Below the pieces are notes generated by a model, which was not told where the DNA came from, did not search any database, and saw only the letters and a list, made by a program, of their open reading frames with translations. The position numbers were made by a program, and so were the translations under genes. Shown here piece by piece: positions 59,301 through 64,000 of a stretch of DNA of 64,000 bases (the first letter of the stretch is position 1; each line of letters begins with the position of its first letter). This DNA comes from Nonomuraea fuscirosea (lineage in GTDB: Bacteria > Actinomycetota > Actinomycetes > Streptosporangiales > Streptosporangiaceae): contig NZ_PVNG01000031.1 in assembly GCF_003001935.1 (NCBI RefSeq), positions 62,001 through 126,000 of the forward strand, in the 5' to 3' direction.

Positions 59301-60222
59301 CGCGGCCGCGCCGGAGAGAGCCTGTGTGGCGACCGCGGGTGCCGACGGGACGGCACGGCAATGGGACCTGCTCACCGGGAAGGAGATCGGCAGCTTCGCC
59401 CACCGGAGCGTCCGGGCGGTGTCCTACGCGCCCGGCGGATCCCACCTCGCCACGGGCGGCGACGACAGGACGGTGCGGGTGTGGGACCTGGAGACGAAGC
59501 GGGAGGTCACCAGGCTCACTCACAACCACCCGGTATGGGTTCTGGCCTACTCCCCGGACGGCTCCTACCTTGCCAGCGGCAGCGCGGACCGGATCGTACG
59601 GGTCTGGGACGTGGCCGCCCAGCAGGTGAGGCACCACTTCTCCCACGGTTCGGTGTGGGCACTGGCCTGGGCCACGGACGGCAAATCCCTGGCCGCGGCC
59701 GGCGACAGGCAGGGCGTGCGGCTCTGGGATCTGGCCACTGGTGACGTCGGGCATCGTTTCGCGCACTGGCCTCCGATGCGGGCCATGGCGTTCGCACCGC
59801 ACGGCACCCGGCTGGCCACGGCGAGCCCGGACGGGACGGTGGGCATCTGGGACCTGACGACCGAGCAGCAGATTCTCCGCCTTTCCCATGACGGCCAGGT
59901 TCGGGTGCTCACGTACAGTCCTGACGGCACCCTCCTGGCCGGCGGCGGCGACAAGCGCACGGTGCACGTATGGGATCTTGCCACTGGACATGAGATGCAC
60001 CGCTTCGAGCACGACGGAGCAGTACGGGCGCTGACCTTCACACCCGACGGTGCGCGGCTGGTGAGCTGCGGCGAGGACAACCTCGTCAAGGTGTGGGAGG
60101 TGAGCGCGGAAGCACTCGTCGAGCAGGCTCGGGCCCGTCTGACCCGGAACCTGACCGAAGAGGAGTGGCGCCGCTACATGCCAGGCGAGCCTTACCGGCA
60201 GTTTCGCGATGATCTGACGTGA
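56338..60222 (+). CDS. Trypsin-like protease-nSTAND1-WD40 protein
   Basis: A 1294-aa protein. Trypsin-like domain 1-200 with His35 (LTCAHVVN), Asp87 (FEYTDVCGL) and Ser161 (RPGFSGGPVW), a complete triad. nSTAND1 module: CPYKGLRAFGEEDRELFFGR, Walker A GPSGSGKS at 247-254, and a Walker B region VVVMDQGEQL around 326-335 that departs from the usual DQFEE. WD40 repeats from about 695 to 1260, roughly 14 units, then LTEEEWRRYMPGEPYRQF. No membrane helix is obvious. The protease is the probable effector, released when the WD40 sensor and switch are triggered. It overlaps the Trypco1 gene. Confidence 0.92.
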   Translation: MRPERGIVEILSRHDDTPVGLGFLAGDRQVLTCAHVVNSALGRAEQDSSRPDKRVLLRYPFADGEAVRFAHVTAWHPERGGRFEYTDVCGLTLAEAMPGGAGPMTLADEGDDAEEVQAWGPSPNRPTNGHVSGRLMGLVDAARYQVDQEIRGVFAIRPGFSGGPVWSRATGQVLGMLQAVGREDVYVLSPAVLVAAWPEVLFRPPPCPYKGLRAFGEEDRELFFGRRRFVEELVDDAMRLPLVVVMGPSGSGKSSVIEAGLVPRLKDQGGITAVTMTPGEQPMRALARAFASSSSPLAEWERLLGSGGLRRCGRRLIEDLGLERLVVVMDQGEQLITHARARDRHVYEQFLNLLAELVTEAGDGGRPDLVVAMSIRDDFFGQLITSHRDLGPYLQHHARTLHSMSDAELREAITGPVAPPITIRRSLVDRLCADFRGRPAELPLLQFAMTQMWEQQRDRELSLESYERIGGIRALTRYADDRVELLPPTERAAARRILTSLVLPGTPDVARSASWSELRPGDRPVVRLLEKDRLVVISHRDLAGEPTVQVTHEALLRDWGRLRDWLEQDSDLREWKHNTALAKQAWLDTGQDPSMLLRGPVLARAGEMIASYPDDVGPLRAFIDESLSRQRAEEERARRLVRLTEALQLAARANVARTSVDGLLLGMCSLRRMITPEGQQALQERISGSRVLLAQLSHPAGVRSLACAPDGTMLATCGKDGTIRVWDVATRRELHAFEHHGVRALALSPDGVHLAGAGSDKTVRVWDSTTGRELHHLTHDDAVWTIAYAPDGESLVTGGADGTLRIWHLTSRRVTRHFSHRAVRTVAYSSDGAWVASGGEDGQARVWSVAGTRLIHRFGHDDAVSAVAFAPDGNSLATACADGTALVWDLETERVTHRYPHDAAVLSVAYSPDGETLAAAGADRRIRVWQLATGRELHRLTHDTVRTVRWSLDGARLTSGGDDGRVRVWDLSVQQVSRSFTHVGVRAVAAAPERACVATAGADGTARQWDLLTGKEIGSFAHRSVRAVSYAPGGSHLATGGDDRTVRVWDLETKREVTRLTHNHPVWVLAYSPDGSYLASGSADRIVRVWDVAAQQVRHHFSHGSVWALAWATDGKSLAAAGDRQGVRLWDLATGDVGHRFAHWPPMRAMAFAPHGTRLATASPDGTVGIWDLTTEQQILRLSHDGQVRVLTYSPDGTLLAGGGDKRTVHVWDLATGHEMHRFEHDGAVRALTFTPDGARLVSCGEDNLVKVWEVSAEALVEQARARLTRNLTEEEWRRYMPGEPYRQFRDDLT

Positions 60223-60249
60223 TCCTCCCTGAGCACGCCGGACCGCGAC

Positions 60250-60765
60250 TCACCCCTCCTGGGGTTCGACCTCGTACGGGTCGACGACGAAGTAGCCGTC
60301 GTGGGCGGTGCACGCGCCGGGCGGCTCGGTGAACGTGGAGATCCTGGGGATGGGCGGCTTCAGAACGGGCGGAAAGTTCGAGCCGCCCGCCTCGATCAAC
60401 GTACCCTCGAAAACCCCTCCGACCTGGGGAATCTCGACGCCCCGCCGACCGTCCGCAGCCCGGGCCGGCTTCGTGCCCTCGGGCCACAGCGGAATCAGCG
60501 TCCTGTCCTGCCGATCGGTTTCCTGCCTCGTGACCACCAGGCATCGCTCCTCCTCCAGCCATTCCAGCCGCGCCGTCAACGGCATCAGGTTGGAGTAGAA
60601 CTCTCCGCGATACACGACGATGGCCGGGTCGGTGCCGATGACGGCATGGCACGCCTTGTCCGAGGGACACGGTGCGGGCCGGGTGGCCTCGGGTGCGTCC
60701 GGGGTGCAGGCCGTCGTACCCGCGACCGCGACGAGGAGGGCGACGACTGCGGATGGTCGCCTCAC
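60250..60765 (-). CDS. Lipoprotein, unknown
   Basis: A 171-aa protein with signal and lipobox (VVALLVAVAGTTACTPDAPE). The mature part has two further Cys near its start (PCPSDKACHAV) and a Cys near the end (GACTAHDGY), with no enzyme motif. It converges on the trypsin-STAND gene with 27 bases between. No family recognised. Confidence 0.7.
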   Translation of the reverse strand: MRRPSAVVALLVAVAGTTACTPDAPEATRPAPCPSDKACHAVIGTDPAIVVYRGEFYSNLMPLTARLEWLEEERCLVVTRQETDRQDRTLIPLWPEGTKPARAADGRRGVEIPQVGGVFEGTLIEAGGSNFPPVLKPPIPRISTFTEPPGACTAHDGYFVVDPYEVEPQEG

Positions 60766-60875
60766 GGGGCGGCCTCCTTCCGGCGAGCGTTGGCTGGAGC
60801 GTCCCGCATGGGCGGCGGTGGCCGCAAGGAGTCGGAGGGTGTGCGTTCGCGCGTGGGTCGGCGATGCTGGGGCGT

Positions 60876-61766
60876 GTGCAGTACGTGTCCCTGGTGCCGC
60901 GGCCGCCGCTGGACGGGCTGATCGACGACCTCTACTACCTGGAGGGCACTCCGCCGTACCCCCGGCTGCGGTTGCCGCCGATGCCGGCGGCGTTGTTCGT
61001 GCTCAACCTCGGGCCGCCGTTCCGCATCCGCGCCGGCGCCGGGACGGACGGGTACGACGACGGTTGCGTGATCACCATGCCCACCCGCGCCTTCGAGTTC
61101 GGTTACCCGCCGGGCACCAGGTCGGTGGGGGTGCACTTCAAGCCGTGGGGGCTGGCGCCGTTCCTGGGGATGCCCGCGGCGGAGCTGCGGGACCTGCCGG
61201 TGACGGTGGAGCAGATCTGGGGGCGGGCCGCCGTCGCCGAGCTGCGCGAGCGGCTGGCCCTGGCGGCCGGGCCGGGCGAGATGCTGACGCTGCTGGAGAG
61301 TGAGCTGCGGCGGCGGCTCACCGGAACCGGCGGGCTACGGCTCACCGCGACCGGCGGGCTGTCGCTGCGGCGGCTCGACGAGACCAGCGGGCTGGAGCTG
61401 GTCCGGCACGTGAGCGGCGTCATCGTGGCGACGGGAGGCACGGTGGCGATCGGGGATCTGAGTGAGGCCGCCGGGGTCAGCAGCACCTATCTGGCACAGC
61501 GGTTCAAGGCTCTCGTCGGTGTCACGCCGAAGCGGCTGGCCCGCACCTACCGCTTCGCCAGCACTCTGCTCTCGATCGATCCCGCGCGGGCGGTCGACTG
61601 GTCCGAGCTCGCCGGGCGGGCGGGCTACTTCGACCAGGCGCACTTCGGGCACGAGTTCCGGGCGTTCACGGGGCTCACGCCGACCCGGTACCTGGAGATC
61701 CGGCGGCGGTTCCTGCGTGAGCATCCCGGCCACGTGCTGGAGGGCTGGCCGCTGCCGGCCGATTGA
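60876..61766 (+). CDS. AraC-family regulator
   Basis: About 296 aa. Starts (GTG) QYVSLVPRPPLDGLIDDLYY, the N-terminal motif of DUF6597-type regulators. The C-terminal AraC domain has IGDLSEAAGVSSTYLAQRFK and ELAGRAGYFDQAHFGHEFRA. An ATG four codons earlier is an alternative. It is followed after 68 bases on the same strand by a DHFR-like gene, a common regulator-target layout. Confidence 0.9.
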   Translation: MQYVSLVPRPPLDGLIDDLYYLEGTPPYPRLRLPPMPAALFVLNLGPPFRIRAGAGTDGYDDGCVITMPTRAFEFGYPPGTRSVGVHFKPWGLAPFLGMPAAELRDLPVTVEQIWGRAAVAELRERLALAAGPGEMLTLLESELRRRLTGTGGLRLTATGGLSLRRLDETSGLELVRHVSGVIVATGGTVAIGDLSEAAGVSSTYLAQRFKALVGVTPKRLARTYRFASTLLSIDPARAVDWSELAGRAGYFDQAHFGHEFRAFTGLTPTRYLEIRRRFLREHPGHVLEGWPLPAD

Positions 61767-61834
61767 TTTCTTACAAGAGCCGGCGCCCTCCGGCGGGCCA
61801 GGATGAGCACTCCCCGACGAAGAGGAGAGAGCTC

Positions 61835-62416
61835 GTGGGCAAGGTGGTCATGTACAGCTCGGTGTCGGTCGACGGCTTCATCGCCGACCGGAACGACCAG
61901 GTCGGGCCGCTGTTCGAGTGGCTGTCCAACGGTGACGTCCCGCTGGACGAGAGCGGGCAGGCCAAGGTGTCTCAGGCGTCGTACGACTACACCCGCCCGT
62001 ACTGGGACGAGATCGGCGTGACGATCGCCGGCCGCCACGTCTTCGACCTGACGGACGGCTGGGGCGGCCAGCCGCCGAGCGGGATCGCCCACGTGGTCGT
62101 GGTGACGCACCGGCCGAGCCCCGAGGGCTGGGACCCCGAGGCGCCGTTCCACTTCGCCGACGGCGTAGCGGCCGCCATGGCGAAGGCGCGGGAGCTCGCG
62201 GGCGAGCGTACGGTCGAGGTCGCCGCCGGGGACGTCGGCGGCCAGATGCTGGCCGCGGGGCTGGTCGACGAGGTGGCCATGGACGTGGTGCCCGTGGTGT
62301 TCGGATCGGGCAAGCGCTACTTCGGCTCGGTCGGCGGGCAGCACCTGCTGGAGGACCCCCACGTGGTGATCCAGGGGAACCGGGTGCTGCACCTGCGTTA
62401 CCGCGTGCGCCGGTGA
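61835..62416 (+). CDS. Dihydrofolate-reductase-family protein
   Basis: A 193-aa protein of the RibD C-terminal/DHFR-like family: KVVMYSSVSVDGFIADRNDQ, IAGRHVFDLTDGWGG and AAGDVGGQMLAAGLVDEVAM, with the last Gly-rich stretch binding NADPH. It reduces an unknown substrate. GTG start at 61835 behind GAGGAG. Probably controlled by the AraC-type gene just upstream. Confidence 0.9.
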   Translation: MGKVVMYSSVSVDGFIADRNDQVGPLFEWLSNGDVPLDESGQAKVSQASYDYTRPYWDEIGVTIAGRHVFDLTDGWGGQPPSGIAHVVVVTHRPSPEGWDPEAPFHFADGVAAAMAKARELAGERTVEVAAGDVGGQMLAAGLVDEVAMDVVPVVFGSGKRYFGSVGGQHLLEDPHVVIQGNRVLHLRYRVRR

Positions 62417-62494
62417 GCTCGTCCTCGGAGATCTGTCGTTCGCCGCTGCTATAGATGAGGCCGGTACCTGATCTCCACGACAAGAGGATGGCCG

Positions 62495-62887
62495 ATGGCA
62501 TCGGTGACGTTTCGCGACGAGTCCGCGACCGGGCGGGCGTTGGAGGAGTTCTCCGTGCCCGGCCTGCCCGACCTGATCTCGGCCAGGGAGCTGGTACGGC
62601 TGCGCGTGCGCGAGGAGGTGGCCCGGCACAACGCCTCCCCCACGGCGCACTTCCGGGGCCTGGTCAAGCCGACCGACGCCGAGGCCGAGCTGAACGGCTA
62701 CCGCTTACGCACCGCGCGCCGGCTCGACTGGGAGCGGCAGGCCGACGCCACCGAGGCCGCGTTCGCCCGCAACGGCTTCCTGCTGCTGGTCGGCGACCGG
62801 CAGATCGAGGATCTGGACGTGCTGATCGATCTGGCCGCCGATCCCGTCGTGTCGTTCGTCAAGCTCGTCCCGCTGGTCGGTGGCTGA
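62495..62887 (+). CDS. Hypothetical protein upstream of the DUF4132-like gene
   Basis: A 130-aa cytosolic protein (SVPGLPDLISARELVRLRVR, GYRLRTARRLDWERQADATE, LVGDRQIEDLDVLIDLAADP). It ends one base before the ATG of the DUF4132-like gene, so the two are co-translated. The opening residues MASVTFRDESATG are typical of proteins paired with DUF4132-type genes in actinobacteria, but I do not know a function. Confidence 0.7.
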   Translation: MASVTFRDESATGRALEEFSVPGLPDLISARELVRLRVREEVARHNASPTAHFRGLVKPTDAEAELNGYRLRTARRLDWERQADATEAAFARNGFLLLVGDRQIEDLDVLIDLAADPVVSFVKLVPLVGG

Positions 62888-62888
62888 G

Positions 62889-64000
62889 ATGAGCGTGCTC
62901 GACAACGTGCTGTCCCCGCTCGCGCAGCGCCTGCTGCACCTGATCACCGGCACCGCGAACGATCCCACGCACTGGCCGGGGGCCTCCCGGCTGAGCGTCG
63001 GCTTCGCCGGGCTGGGCAGCGGGGCGATCATGGCTCCCACCTCGTACTACGCGCTCGACGAGCGGGCCAGGAAGCGGCTGGTCGAGCCGGCCCGCGAGCT
63101 GGTCGGATTCCTGCTGGAGGAGGTCAGGAGACACGCCTACGGCCGTCTTCCCGTGCTGGTGGCGGCCGGGCTGGCGGGCCTGGACGCCGACGTGCGCGCC
63201 GTGCTCGCCGAGGGATGCGGGCCGATCGCGGTCGCCGAGATGGACCTGCTGCTCAGCTGGGACGTGGAGCTCAGGGCGCTGTTCGGTGAGGCCGAACGTT
63301 TTTCCGAGCCGGTGCCCAGCCTGCCCGCCTGGCTCGCCGGGCTGCCCGGATACCTGGGCTTCGCCCGTACGGCGCTGGAGACGGCGCGCGACCGCGTCGC
63401 GGCGATCCACGCGGGCGAGATCCCGTACCGCGCGGAGAAGGCGTTCGACGACGGCGAGAAGCGGGTGCTCGGCAGGGCAGTGCGGCTGGCGCTCTTCCGC
63501 GACGAGACCTGGCTGCCCGAGCTGCTGGACGAGCTCGTACGCGGGATCGCGGTGGCCCCCACTCAGGCCAAGACCCTGCCCTCGCAGGCGTTGCTGTTCG
63601 AGATCGCCCGCGCGGCGGAGCAGTATCCGACGCCCGAGGCGATCTCCGCGCTGCGCACCGCCCGCCGCATCACCCGGCACGGCGGGGTGCCGATGCAGCT
63701 CGACCGCAAGTTCAAGCGCATGGAGCCGGCTCTGGCGGATCGGCTGGAGGTGGCGTTCAGGATCCCCGACGGGCGGGTACGCGAGACGTTCGGCGAGCAC
63801 ACGGCGGTGATCTCGACCGACGACGGGGTCGAGCTGTCGTGGTGGCACGGGGACAAGAAGCTCAAATCGGTCCCGGCTGCGGTCAGGCGGGAGTACCCCG
63901 ACGAGGTCAAGCGGCTGCGCGAGCTGGCCAAGCTGACCCAGCAGCAGCAGGCGACCCTCGGCCGGGCGCTGGAGGCCGGCTACACCGGCGACACGGCCGC
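62889..64000 (+). CDS. DUF4132-like protein, cut by the window edge
   Basis: The frame from the ATG at 62889 stays open to the window end (370 codons). The segment VELSWWHGDKKLKSVPAAVR and then REYPDEVKRLRELAKLTQQQ resembles the part of DUF4132 proteins that precedes their C-terminal domain. The N-terminal part is helical with repeated Leu/Glu/Arg-rich helices. Linked to the 130-aa gene before it. Full domain content cannot be judged here. Confidence 0.65.
   Translation, partial: MSVLDNVLSPLAQRLLHLITGTANDPTHWPGASRLSVGFAGLGSGAIMAPTSYYALDERARKRLVEPARELVGFLLEEVRRHAYGRLPVLVAAGLAGLDADVRAVLAEGCGPIAVAEMDLLLSWDVELRALFGEAERFSEPVPSLPAWLAGLPGYLGFARTALETARDRVAAIHAGEIPYRAEKAFDDGEKRVLGRAVRLALFRDETWLPELLDELVRGIAVAPTQAKTLPSQALLFEIARAAEQYPTPEAISALRTARRITRHGGVPMQLDRKFKRMEPALADRLEVAFRIPDGRVRETFGEHTAVISTDDGVELSWWHGDKKLKSVPAAVRREYPDEVKRLRELAKLTQQQQATLGRALEAGYTGDTA

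Noticed and set aside
1..64000. CRISPR arrays, tRNA or rRNA genes, insertion sequences, integrase or phage genes
   Set aside because: None seen on reading both strands; no regularly spaced repeats, cloverleaf-like sequence or transposase motif was found.

Overview
This 64 kb window is high-GC actinomycete chromosome. It has strong G/C third-position bias, frequent GTG starts, a Pup ligase (pafA), ECF sigma factors, Tat-type serine hydrolases and many secreted or lipoprotein genes. The gene styles fit a filamentous genus of the Streptosporangiales (Nonomuraea-like), but that placement is an inference from style and was not tested. No rRNA, tRNA, CRISPR array, insertion sequence or phage module was seen.

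Region 1-11 kb: the start of an S41-like peptidase, a DUF2690-type secreted protein, an ArsR-like regulator, and a 1782-residue secreted protein that ends in a NucA/NucB-type DNase domain. Two decayed genes follow: a frameshifted small protein carrying a 45-bp tandem duplication, and an eroded acyltransferase. Between them lies pafA. Region 11-18 kb: a divergent TetR/SDR pair around a perfect palindrome, a SigE-type sigma factor coupled to a membrane protein, a zinc metallopeptidase lipoprotein, a serine hydrolase and a flavin-reductase-like protein.

Region 18-27 kb: a DUF2075 (Schlafen group-3 helicase-like) gene broken into two convergent pieces, a WXG-like small protein coupled to a large 686-aa protein and a lipoprotein, then a 1166-aa STAND ATPase-TPR-ADP-ribosylglycohydrolase fusion. 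That fusion is the best candidate here for an undescribed defence or signalling protein. Region 27-31 kb: a graspetide (ATP-grasp RiPP) cluster with precursor, ATP-grasp maturase and PCMT-type methyltransferase, bordered by a small conserved-looking protein and a 75-aa GntR-type regulator.

Region 31-49 kb: a Ser/Thr/Pro-rich surface-like protein, pyroglutamyl peptidase, an RraA-like protein, secreted propeller and kelch proteins, several regulators, two NADP-dependent quinone-oxidoreductase-like enzymes each next to a divergent regulator, a Nudix hydrolase and a polyglycine-hydrolase-like protein. Region 49-60 kb is a second conflict-system island: a divergent HTH-NB-ARC regulator, an nSTAND1-WD40 protein, an unknown gene overlapping a NACHT-membrane protein, a Trypco1 protein, and a trypsin-nSTAND1-WD40 protein. 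Region 60-64 kb: a lipoprotein, an AraC regulator with a DHFR-like target, a small unknown protein, and the start of a DUF4132-like gene that runs off the end.

The window therefore holds two STAND-NTPase loci, a RiPP cluster, a large secreted nuclease and several gene ruins, which is typical of an accessory region. Function calls rest on visible motifs and remembered family features. No database search was run.
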